DNA from: Deltaproteobacteria bacterium
Lineage (GTDB): Bacteria > Myxococcota_A > UBA9160 > SZUA-336
DNA length: 9,267 nt
Reading direction: 5' to 3'
Assembly (NCBI GenBank): GCA_030665705.1
Contig: DAOUZG010000051.1
Span: forward strand, 1-9,267
The position numbers were made by a program, and so were the translations under genes. Under the pieces are notes generated by a model. It was given only the letters and a program-made list of their open reading frames with translations. It was not told where the DNA came from and made no database searches. Position 1 is the stretch's first letter. The number at the start of each line of letters is the position of its first letter. Positions 1-5,661 of the stretch are shown piece after piece.

Positions 1-31
1 TCCGGACCTGGACCTGTTGCTCGGGATCCAC
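1..31 (-). CDS. mlaD: Start of probable MlaD/MCE-family substrate-binding protein (partial)
   Basis: Only the first ten codons are in the window. After the mlaF stop, the minus strand reads AGGAG, six bases, then GTG at 31-29, followed by an open frame to the window edge (M-D-P-E-Q-Q-V-Q-V-R). The ribosome binding site and spacing are good. MlaD/MCE proteins usually follow mlaE-mlaF; they are anchored by one N-terminal membrane segment and carry lipid between the inner-membrane permease and periplasmic partners. The membrane segment and MCE domain would lie outside the window, so the identity rests on position alone. It could be another mla-operon protein. Confidence 0.4.
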   Translation of the reverse strand, partial: MDPEQQVQVR

Positions 32-42
32 CGTCGTCTCCT

Positions 43-789
43 TCAAGGAGCCCCGAGGCTCGCGCCCTCGAGAAACTCCTGCATGGCCGGAGCGGGCTCC
101 TCTCGGAGCCGCGCCGGAGTATCGAGCTGGACGATCTCTCCCTCGTGGAGCAGGCCGACCCGGTCCGAGATCGAGAAGGCGAGCGGGAGGTCGTGGGTAA
201 CCACCACGGAGGTGACGTTGAGGCGAGTTTGGAGATCCCGGATCAGCTCCGCGATGCGTCGCGAGTTCGCCGGATCGAGCCCCGTAGTCGGCTCGTCGTA
301 GAGAAGGACCTCGGGATCGAGCGCGAGCGCCCGTGCAACACCGACGCGCTTGCGCATCCCCCCGGAGAGCTGGGCCGGCAGACGGCCCTCGATCCCCTCG
401 AGCCCGACGAGAGCGAGCTTGCTCGCCACGATCCTGCGGATCGCCACCTCGCCCAGATCCGTGTGTTCGCGCAGAGAGTAGGCCACGTTCTCGAGGACGG
501 TGAGCGAATCGAACAGTGCTGATCCCTGGAAGACCATCCCGAAGTGGCGTCGGACCGCGATCCACTCCCGCTCGCTCAGGGTGGTCACGTCCCGGCCGCG
601 GAACCGAATCCGCCCCGCGTCCGAGCGCAGAAGGCCGATCATGAGCTTGAGCGTGACCGACTTCCCGGTACCACTCCCCCCCAGGATCGAGAGCGTCTCT
701 CCGGGATTCACCTCGAGATCGAGGCCGCCGAGCACCGTCTGTCCTTCGAAGGACTTAAGAACGCGCTCGAGGGAAAGTTCCGCCTGCAT
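43..789 (-). CDS. mlaF: MlaF-type ABC transporter ATP-binding protein
   Basis: This 248-residue ATPase powers the Mla (maintenance of lipid asymmetry) phospholipid transporter at the cytoplasmic face of the inner membrane. Visible motifs are Walker A GGSGTGKS (37-44), Q-loop Q88 in FGMVFQGSALFDSLTV, signature LSGGMRKRV (141-149), Walker B VLLYDEPTTGLDP (161-173) with catalytic E166, and switch H199. The LSGGMRKRV signature and the GSALFDSLTV stretch are typical of the MlaF/Mkl subfamily rather than of amino-acid or metal importers. The ATG overlaps the mlaE stop by one base (TGATG). No Shine-Dalgarno sequence precedes it (the upstream bases read CATCCTCCTGTG), so translation probably depends on reinitiation after mlaE. 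Length is slightly below the E. coli protein and nothing is missing. Confidence 0.93.
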   Translation of the reverse strand: MQAELSLERVLKSFEGQTVLGGLDLEVNPGETLSILGGSGTGKSVTLKLMIGLLRSDAGRIRFRGRDVTTLSEREWIAVRRHFGMVFQGSALFDSLTVLENVAYSLREHTDLGEVAIRRIVASKLALVGLEGIEGRLPAQLSGGMRKRVGVARALALDPEVLLYDEPTTGLDPANSRRIAELIRDLQTRLNVTSVVVTHDLPLAFSISDRVGLLHEGEIVQLDTPARLREEPAPAMQEFLEGASLGAP

Positions 790-1565
790 CACAGGAGGAT
801 GAACAGCTTCGTGAGGAAGAAGTTCAGCACGAGGACAGCCACCGACGAGTAGACAACCGCGCGCGTCGTCGCGTGTCCGACCCCCACGGTTCCGCCCCGG
901 GTACGGAGTCCCTCGTGACAGGCCACGACCGCGATTGCGAATCCGAAGAAGACCGTCTTCGCGAGACCCGAGATGACGTCTTCCGGGCGCACGCTCAGCA
1001 CGACCGTCTGGAGGAAGTACCAGGCCGGGAGCTTGAACTGCGCGGAGGAGATCAGCATCCCTCCCAGGATCCCGAGGACGTCCGAGAGCAAGGTGAGCAT
1101 CGGAAACGCGAGCAGGCATGCGAGAACGCGGGGAAGGACGAGCTTTCGAACCGGATCGGCCCCCATCGCGCGGATGGCGTCGAGCTGCTCGGTCACCGCC
1201 ATCGACCCGAGCTCCGCCGCCATTCCCCCCGCGACGCGGCCGCCGACGATGAGCGCCGTGAGGACGGGGCCAAGCTCGCGAACGATCGCGAGCGACACGA
1301 TGTAGCCGACGTACTGCTTCGAGCCGAAGCGCTGGAGTCCGATTCCGGTCTGGAGCGCCAGCACGAGTCCCGTAAAGAGCGCCGTCAGCGTGACGATCGA
1401 GGTCGAGCGGGTCCCGACCTCGTCGAGCGCCCGCAGCGTCTCCTTCCAGGGAATTCGGCGTTCGAGGGCGACACGGAACGTCCGCGCCGTGAGCTGAGTC
1501 AGACCGCCGAATGCCTCGGCCAACCCGAGCGCGCCAGCCCCGACGGCCGCCACCGGTCTCTTCAC
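789..1565 (-). CDS. mlaE: MlaE-type ABC transporter permease
   Basis: This is a 258-residue integral inner-membrane permease of the MlaE (DUF140) family, the membrane part of the Mla phospholipid transporter. The family core is clear: ELGPVLTALIVGGRVAGG (97-114), AAELGSMAVTEQLDAI (116-131) and MGADPVRKLVLPRVLA (134-149), then the C-terminal block HEGLRTRGGTVGVGHATTRAVV (217-238). Hydrophobic stretches lie near residues 53-72, 97-113, 146-172, 184-215 and 236-258, with an amphipathic N-terminal helix before them. The GTG start overlaps the upstream lipoprotein stop (GTGA) and has GGAGAGG a few bases upstream. The N-terminus is about where family members begin. It is followed directly by mlaF, the usual arrangement. 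Confidence 0.94.
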   Translation of the reverse strand: MKRPVAAVGAGALGLAEAFGGLTQLTARTFRVALERRIPWKETLRALDEVGTRSTSIVTLTALFTGLVLALQTGIGLQRFGSKQYVGYIVSLAIVRELGPVLTALIVGGRVAGGMAAELGSMAVTEQLDAIRAMGADPVRKLVLPRVLACLLAFPMLTLLSDVLGILGGMLISSAQFKLPAWYFLQTVVLSVRPEDVISGLAKTVFFGFAIAVVACHEGLRTRGGTVGVGHATTRAVVYSSVAVLVLNFFLTKLFILL

Positions 1566-2059
1566 CGTCCCTCTCCAAATCGCAAGCCGTCGAGGAAGCG
1601 GTCGAACACACCCGTGTCGGCCTCATCTTCGAGCCGGGCGTGCGCCACGTCCATCACGCACTGCTCGTTCTCGACGGTCACCGCACGCACCACCGTCCCT
1701 TCCGCCTGGCCGGTCGTCTCCACCGCAGGTCGGCCCCCGATCTCCCGCTCCTGAACCGTCAGACCCTCGCGCGGAATCCCGAGCCACAGGTCGCGCCCCG
1801 CCCACTGAAGCGGTCGCGGCGAGTGGTTGCAGCTCACACGTACTGCGATGACACCTTCTCCGTTCTTCTGGAATGCGAGGTCCGCGCCGCCGAGGCGGAA
1901 GCGCCGCCAGCCCTCCCGTGTGAGGTCCGGTACCTCAAACTCCGCGCCCTTGTGTCGCCAGAGCTCTCCTCGCCGGTGAAATCCGCTCGCCGCGCATCCC
2001 GAGAGGACGACAACACAGATAAGGCTCAGCACCCGACGAGCCGCGGAGCCGTTCCTCAA
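1562..2059 (-). CDS. Uncharacterised predicted lipoprotein at the head of the mla operon
   Basis: A 165-residue protein with a lipoprotein signal: positively charged start (R2, R8, R9), hydrophobic stretch, and lipobox L-S-G-C ending at C22. Residue +2 after the cysteine is alanine, not aspartate, so by the E. coli rule it would be sorted to the outer membrane. The mature part is soluble, lacks further membrane segments, and has two more cysteines (C78 in RVSCNHSP, C134 in ENEQCVMD) that could form a disulfide. I do not recognise a named family. I chose TTG at 2059-2057 because GGGGGAGGAGG precedes it and it supplies the charged n-region; the in-frame GTG nine codons later would remove that. 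Reading further upstream gives a long frame antisense to maf and yggS, which is a shadow. The stop overlaps the mlaE start, suggesting a periplasmic role with the Mla transporter (inference). Confidence 0.75.
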   Translation of the reverse strand: MRNGSAARRVLSLICVVVLSGCAASGFHRRGELWRHKGAEFEVPDLTREGWRRFRLGGADLAFQKNGEGVIAVRVSCNHSPRPLQWAGRDLWLGIPREGLTVQEREIGGRPAVETTGQAEGTVVRAVTVENEQCVMDVAHARLEDEADTGVFDRFLDGLRFGEGR

Positions 2060-2094
2060 CCTCCTCCCCCAAGCTGTGCTAAACCAGTGCGCGC

Positions 2095-2100
2095 AGTATA
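2095..2100 (-). promoter_or_regulatory. Possible -10 element for the lipoprotein-mlaEF operon
   Basis: In the short divergent intergenic region the minus strand carries TATACT, five of six matches to the sigma-70 -10 consensus. It would start transcription about 28 bases before the lipoprotein TTG codon, leaving room for its ribosome binding site. No good -35 hexamer sits at 16-18 bases; the nearest candidate, TTGTCG, is 20 bases upstream. In such GC-rich DNA a TATACT is uncommon, but this remains a weak call. No comparably clear promoter is visible for maf on the plus strand. Confidence 0.35.
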
Positions 2101-2112
2101 GGAAAGCGGAGT

Positions 2113-2712
2113 TTGCCGGGCGACAACACGACGAGGCTGATCCTGGCGAGTGGTTCCCCTCGCCGAACCGATCTTCTGCGGTTGGCGGGCTTTTCCTTTT
2201 CTGTCGTGGTGCCGACGGTGGAGGAGAACGCGCTCCCGGGCGAGCGACCGGAGGCCTGCGCCCGTCGCCTCGCCGAGAACAAGGCCGAGGAGGTCGCGCG
2301 GTCCGCACCCGCCGACCACTGTGTCCTGGCCGCGGACACGCTCGTCGTGGTCGGTGAAGAGGTGCTCGGCAAGCCCCGGGACTTCGACGACGCGGTGGAG
2401 ATGCTGCTCCGGCTTGCGGGACGCACGCACCGGGTCTTGACGGGCTTCGCCCTCCACCGACGGGACGGTGAGAGCTGGGAGAAGCTCGGCGGGCTCGAGG
2501 AGAGCCGCGTCCGCATCGCAGCCGTGTCGCGCGAGCAGGCGCGGGCCTACGCCGCGACCGGAGAACCGCTCGACAAAGCGGGTGCGTACGCTCTCCAGGG
2601 GCTCGCGGGACGGTTCGTCGAGGCCGTGGAGGGCTCCCGGTCCAACGTGATCGGGCTGCCCCTCGAGCGGGTGGTTCCGATGCTCGCGCGTTTGGGGGTT
2701 CGTCCGGGATGA
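2113..2712 (+). CDS. maf: Maf-family nucleotide pyrophosphatase (probable dTTP/UTP type)
   Basis: This 199-residue cytoplasmic protein belongs to the Maf/Ham1-like fold, which hydrolyses non-canonical or excess nucleoside triphosphates to monophosphates and pyrophosphate. Key motifs are ASGSPRR (12-18), ADTLVVV with catalytic D75, GKPRD (86-90) and LDKAGAYALQGLAGRFV (153-169). The LDKAGAY-QG form resembles the E. coli YhdE dTTP/UTP subgroup rather than the YceF 7-methyl-GTP subgroup (family knowledge; specificity here is inferred). The TTG start at 2113 is the only one close to the conserved N-terminus; AGGAAAG lies about nine bases before it. Its stop overlaps yggS as ATGA. Maf is also described as a septum/division inhibitor, which fits a neighbourhood containing divIVA. 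Confidence 0.93.
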   Translation: MPGDNTTRLILASGSPRRTDLLRLAGFSFSVVVPTVEENALPGERPEACARRLAENKAEEVARSAPADHCVLAADTLVVVGEEVLGKPRDFDDAVEMLLRLAGRTHRVLTGFALHRRDGESWEKLGGLEESRVRIAAVSREQARAYAATGEPLDKAGAYALQGLAGRFVEAVEGSRSNVIGLPLERVVPMLARLGVRPG

Positions 2713-3431
2713 GCACCTCGGGAACCGTCGACATGGCCCGAAGGATCGAGGCCGTCCGCAAGCGCATCGAGAGCGCCGCCCGCGACGCCGGCAGGGATCC
2801 CGAGACGATCCGGATCATCGCTGTGTCGAAGACCTTCCCTCCCGAGCGCGTGCTCGAGGCGGTGGGGTGCGGGCTACGGGTGTTTGGGGAGAACCGCATA
2901 CAGGAGGCGGCAGCCAAGATCCCCGCCGTCACCGAGGCCTCGTCCACCCCGCTCGGGTGGCACCTGGTGGGCGGGCTCCAGCGCAACAAGGCGACTCGGG
3001 CCGTGCAGCTCTTTCAGGTGATCGAGTCGATCGACCGGCTCGAGCTGGCCGACGCGGTGGCGCGGGCCGCTCGAGCGCAGCGGACCCGCGTCCAAGTACT
3101 TCTCCAGGTGAACGTGGACCAGGAGCCTCAGAAGGGAGGCGTGCTCCCCGAGTCACTCGCGGCTCTCCTGGAGCACGTCGATGGGCTGCCGGAGCTCGAG
3201 CCGCTGGGCCTGATGACCATCCCGCGGTTCAGCGAAGACCCCGAGGCGGCTCGACGAACGTTCGCGAGCTTGCGGGAGTTGAGAGAGGAGTTGAACAAGG
3301 ATCGGGCGCCCGAGCGCCGTCTGCGGATTCTGAGCATGGGAATGTCGCACGATTTCGACGTCGCGGTCCGGGAGGGAGCCGATTGGGTTCGGATCGGGAC
3401 CGCCATCTTTGGAGAGAGGAGCCGACCATGA
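2709..3431 (+). CDS. yggS: YggS/PROSC-family PLP homeostasis protein
   Basis: A 240-residue single-domain TIM-barrel protein that binds pyridoxal 5'-phosphate without known catalysis and buffers cellular B6 vitamers. The PLP lysine is K41 in AVSKTFP. Other family signatures are FGENRIQE (59-66), HLVGGLQRNK (85-94), the phosphate-site region LSMGMSHDFDVAV (208-220) and RIGTAIFG (228-235). In the family the LQ-x-NK motif is usually preceded by IG-H or IG-P; here it is VGG, a mild deviation. The ATG overlaps the maf stop (ATGA), with a G-rich stretch about ten bases upstream. An alternative ATG at codon 9 would also keep the domain. Placement before proC is the widespread yggS-proC pair. Confidence 0.95.
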   Translation: MSTSGTVDMARRIEAVRKRIESAARDAGRDPETIRIIAVSKTFPPERVLEAVGCGLRVFGENRIQEAAAKIPAVTEASSTPLGWHLVGGLQRNKATRAVQLFQVIESIDRLELADAVARAARAQRTRVQVLLQVNVDQEPQKGGVLPESLAALLEHVDGLPELEPLGLMTIPRFSEDPEAARRTFASLRELREELNKDRAPERRLRILSMGMSHDFDVAVREGADWVRIGTAIFGERSRP

Positions 3432-4240
3432 GCGACCTGCCGAAGTCCGCCGGGACCATCGGTGCGGGAAACATGGCCGAAGCGGTCCTGCGCGGTCTCG
3501 TCCGCGGGGGGCTCGCGGCGGACGCCCTGATTGCGTCCGATCCGGACGCAGACCGTCGCACGTATCTCGCCAAGACACTCGGCGTGCGGACGACCGCGCA
3601 CAACGCGGAAGTCGTCCGGAGCTCCGATGTCGTAGTGATCGCGGTCAAGCCGGGCCAGCTCGAGACCGCCCTTCGGAACCTCCCCACGGAGCCGTCACCC
3701 CTCTACGTCTCTGTCGTGGCGGGGCGAACCCTGGCCGACCTGCGGGCCCTTCTCGGAGCGCAGGCGCGCGTCACCCGCACGATGCCGAACACCCCGGCGC
3801 TCATCGGCGCCGGGATCACCGCGCTGGCTGTTGATCCGCAGACCGGGGACTCCGACCTCGACCAGGCTGAGGCGGTGCTCCGGGCCGTGGGTCAGGTAGT
3901 CCGGGTGCCGGAGGCTCAGCTCGACGCCGTGACCGGCGTGTCCGGATCCGGTCCCGCCTACGTGTACACGTTCGTGGAGGCGCTGACGGACGCAGCTGTC
4001 CGCGAAGGGCTGCCCGTGGATATCGCGCGGTCGCTCGTTGTGGAGACGGTTCTCGGCTCGGCGAACCTACTCCGTGAGACGGGCGAGCACCCGGCGGTTC
4101 TGCGGGATCGCGTGACCTCCCCAGGGGGCACGACCGTCGCAGGCCTGGCGGCACTGGAAGCGGCGGGGTTCCGGACCGCCCTGCTCGGGGCGGTGCATGC
4201 GGCAACTGCCCGGTCCCGCGAGCTCGGCCGGAAGCCTTGA
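3428..4240 (+). CDS. proC: Pyrroline-5-carboxylate reductase
   Basis: This 270-residue cytoplasmic enzyme catalyses the NAD(P)H-dependent last step of proline synthesis, pyrroline-5-carboxylate to proline. The N-terminal Rossmann fold shows GAGNMAEA (12-19) and VIAVKP (70-75). The family signatures MPNTPALIGAG (119-129), SGSGPAYVYTFVEALTDAA (172-190) and TSPGGTTVAGL (230-240) are intact. The first beta strand before the glycine motif is short and weakly hydrophobic (KSAGTIGAG), but the ATG has a strong GGAGAGGAG leader and overlaps the yggS stop as ATGA, so this start is well supported. Length matches the family. The stop codon lies within a hairpin that extends into the gap before divIVA. 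Confidence 0.96.
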   Translation: MSDLPKSAGTIGAGNMAEAVLRGLVRGGLAADALIASDPDADRRTYLAKTLGVRTTAHNAEVVRSSDVVVIAVKPGQLETALRNLPTEPSPLYVSVVAGRTLADLRALLGAQARVTRTMPNTPALIGAGITALAVDPQTGDSDLDQAEAVLRAVGQVVRVPEAQLDAVTGVSGSGPAYVYTFVEALTDAAVREGLPVDIARSLVVETVLGSANLLRETGEHPAVLRDRVTSPGGTTVAGLAALEAAGFRTALLGAVHAATARSRELGRKP

Positions 4241-4256
4241 AGCCCCTCAAGCTTCC
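4230..4256 (+). promoter_or_regulatory. Hairpin across the proC stop codon
   Basis: Bases 4230-4240 and 4247-4256 are complementary over ten pairs: GGAAG with CTTCC and CTTGA with TCAAG. There is one bulged C at 4235 and a six-base loop AGCCCC. The proC TGA is in the left arm. No T-tract follows, so it does not look like a standard intrinsic terminator. It could be a processing or stability element, an attenuator that reduces expression of divIVA and downstream genes, or chance. A hairpin with ten pairs and one bulge at a gene boundary is more than I would expect casually. Confidence 0.5.
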
Positions 4257-4288
4257 AGCGCTTGCGTCCGATCCTGCCTACAGGCGAC

Positions 4289-4939
4289 ATGCGTCTGACA
4301 CCCATAGACATCCGCCAGCACCGTTTCCACAGGCGCCTCCTCGGCTTCGACCCGGAGGAGGTACAGGTGTTCCTGGACGCGGTCCTCGCGGACTTCGAAG
4401 AGGTTGTTCGCGAGAATGCACAGCTCCGGCGTGAGGGGGAGCGCCTCGTCCGGGACGTGGAGCGCTTCCGCAGCCGGGAGCACACCATCCAGGAGACACT
4501 GACGACCGCGCAGCGGATCGTAGACCAGCTCAAGCACACGGCGATCAAGGAGTCGGAGGTGATGATCAGCGAGGCGCAGATCCAGGCGGAGAAGCTGCGT
4601 CGGGAGGCTGAGCTCCGACGGACGGAGCTCCAGCGGGAGGTCGTCGAGCTCGAGGGGATGCGCTGGCGGGCGGAGTCGGAGGTCCGCAGGTCTCTCGAAG
4701 ACTACTTGAAGATGCTCGACTCCTACCGAGAGGTCCGGGAGGGGACTCTGGGGCGCCTCCCAGCGACCGCCGCACTGCACCGGTTGGACCGCGACGACAC
4801 CGATAGCGGGACGCCGGTCTCGACTCAGCAACAGCTGGATCGGGAGGCCAACACGGTGCCGACGCCGCCCTCCAACGGAAGCCCGCAGGCGGCCGAAGCC
4901 CCCGAGCCCGTCCCGACCCATCCCGACCCCTCTGCGTGA
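4289..4939 (+). CDS. divIVA: DivIVA-domain coiled-coil protein
   Basis: A 216-residue cytoplasmic scaffold protein. The N-terminal DivIVA lipid-binding domain (MRLTPIDIRQHRFHRRLLGF, 1-20, then DPEEVQVFLDAVLADFEEVV) is unmistakable. It is followed by a long charged heptad-like coiled coil to about residue 150 and a Pro/Ser/Glu-rich, probably disordered tail (155-216). DivIVA proteins sit at curved membrane at poles and septa and recruit division or polarity partners. Alignment by eye to Bacillus puts leucines at positions 17 and 18, where F17 and R18 form the membrane-contacting tip. ATG at 4289 places the start exactly at the family N-terminus; a TTG nine codons upstream is possible but would precede the domain. 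The location after yggS-proC is typical, although yggT, often between them, is absent. Confidence 0.9.
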   Translation: MRLTPIDIRQHRFHRRLLGFDPEEVQVFLDAVLADFEEVVRENAQLRREGERLVRDVERFRSREHTIQETLTTAQRIVDQLKHTAIKESEVMISEAQIQAEKLRREAELRRTELQREVVELEGMRWRAESEVRRSLEDYLKMLDSYREVREGTLGRLPATAALHRLDRDDTDSGTPVSTQQQLDREANTVPTPPSNGSPQAAEAPEPVPTHPDPSA

Positions 4940-5256
4940 CGTCGGCTCGACTGAATTTCCGCTGGCTCGAGGGGGCGCTGGAGCTCTCCGTGCTGGTGCG
5001 GCCCCGCTCCTCGCGCGAGGAGGTCGGGGGCTCCCAAGGGGGGGCGCTGCGCGTCCGGGTCCACGCTCCGCCCGTCGGGGGAGAGGCAAACGAGGCGGTG
5101 CGACGGGCGGTCGCGCGAGCGCTCGGGGTCCGGCCCGCAGCCGTTCGGGTGGTTTCAGGCCAGCAGGCACGGCGAAAACGCCTTCGGATCGAGGGTCTCG
5201 ATGAGGGCGCGGAGGAGACACTCCGTGAGCTTGCCGCTCTACCTCGCCCCGTTTGA
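4936..5256 (+). CDS. yggU: DUF167 (UPF0235/YggU) family protein
   Basis: A 106-residue small alpha/beta protein of the DUF167 family, whose function is unknown. The family pattern is clear: LSVLVRPRSSREEV (17-30), LRVRVHAPPVGGEANEAV (38-55), where A-P-P-x-x-G-x-A-N-x-A is the diagnostic block, and VRVVSGQQARRKRLRI (70-85). GTG at 4936 overlaps the divIVA stop (GTGA) with no visible Shine-Dalgarno sequence, so it is probably translated by coupling. DUF167 genes commonly sit beside yggT, proC or divIVA in many phyla, and that is the case here. Homologue length is usually 75-110 residues, so this one is complete. Confidence 0.9.
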   Translation: MTSARLNFRWLEGALELSVLVRPRSSREEVGGSQGGALRVRVHAPPVGGEANEAVRRAVARALGVRPAAVRVVSGQQARRKRLRIEGLDEGAEETLRELAALPRPV

Positions 5257-5280
5257 CGCCCCTGGGGTGCTGCCTTAGAT
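5253..5280 (+). promoter_or_regulatory. Possible sigma-70 promoter before the FmdB gene
   Basis: TTGACG (5253-5258, five of six matches to the -35 consensus) is followed after 16 bases by TTAGAT (5275-5280, three of six to the -10 consensus). It starts at the end of the DUF167 gene and lies in the largest plus-strand gap of the window, so a second promoter for FmdB-folD-gcv is reasonable. The -10 is poor and the call is tentative. Confidence 0.3.
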
Positions 5281-5322
5281 TGCGGCTCGCTCGTTGCTCA
5301 AATCCCGCACGAGAACGCAGAG

Positions 5323-5634
5323 ATGCCGACATACGAGTACGAATGCAGCCGCGGTCACCAGTTCGAGGTCGTTCAGCGCATTACTGAGCCGCCCCTGAGC
5401 CGCTGCCGGGTCTGCCGCGCCAAGGTCCGGAGACTGATCTCTGCGACCGGCTTCATCCTGAAGGGTGGAGGCTGGGGCCAGGACGGCTACACCAGCTCCG
5501 CGAACAACGGTCGCAACGGAGACGCCGCCTCCTCGGATGAGAAGGCCTCGGGAGACGCTGCCTCCTCGGATGAGAAGGCCTCGAGTAAACCTTCAAAAAA
5601 GGAAGGTAAGCCACCGTCTTCAGGTGATTCCTAG
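5323..5634 (+). CDS. FmdB-family zinc-ribbon protein with repeat-bearing tail
   Basis: A 103-residue protein of the FmdB/CxxC putative regulatory family. It starts with the diagnostic MPTYEYEC, continues FEVVQRITEPPLSRCRVC (14-31) and then VRRLISATGFILKGGGW (35-51). The family role is not firmly known; a regulatory role was proposed from formamidase and amidase operons. Most members have two C-x-x-C knuckles. Here the first is C8-S-R-G-H12 and the second C28-R-V-C31, so H12 may replace the missing cysteine as zinc ligand (inference). Residues 58-103 form a low-complexity Ser/Lys/Asp/Gly tail containing two copies of GDAASSDEKAS (66-76, 77-87). The ATG fits the family start; the leader GAGAACGCAGAG is a weak ribosome site. 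It is separated by short gaps from DUF167 and folD. Confidence 0.88.
   Translation: MPTYEYECSRGHQFEVVQRITEPPLSRCRVCRAKVRRLISATGFILKGGGWGQDGYTSSANNGRNGDAASSDEKASGDAASSDEKASSKPSKKEGKPPSSGDS
5518..5583 (+). repeat. Two tandem 33-bp repeats in the FmdB tail
   Basis: Units 5518-5550 and 5551-5583 differ at one base, the third position of an alanine codon (C at 5526, T at 5559). Each encodes GDAASSDEKAS in frame. The near identity indicates a recent in-frame duplication in a disordered, weakly constrained region. Confidence 0.95.
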
Positions 5635-5661
5635 GGCGGACCCTTCCTCGAGCAGGGGATT

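Noticed and set aside
793..803. AGGAGG followed by ATG on the plus strand
   Set aside because: It looks like a ribosome site and start, but the frame behind it is short and lies antisense to the mlaE end and mlaF start; coincidence.
873..1754. Long plus-strand open frame opposite mlaE
   Set aside because: Charged, Arg/Asp/Glu-rich composition without any family motif; it is the antisense shadow of a clearly recognised permease.
2060..2989. Long minus-strand N-terminal extension of the lipoprotein frame, antisense to maf and yggS
   Set aside because: It is composed of Arg/Pro/Ser-rich low-complexity translation typical of the antisense of GC-rich genes, and it would bury the signal peptide and lipobox in the middle of the protein.
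5589..5607. Six-base hairpin with A-rich loop (ACCTTC / GAAGGT) near the end of the FmdB gene
   Set aside because: It lies inside the coding region, the stem is short and no T-run follows on the plus strand, so it is not a convincing terminator.
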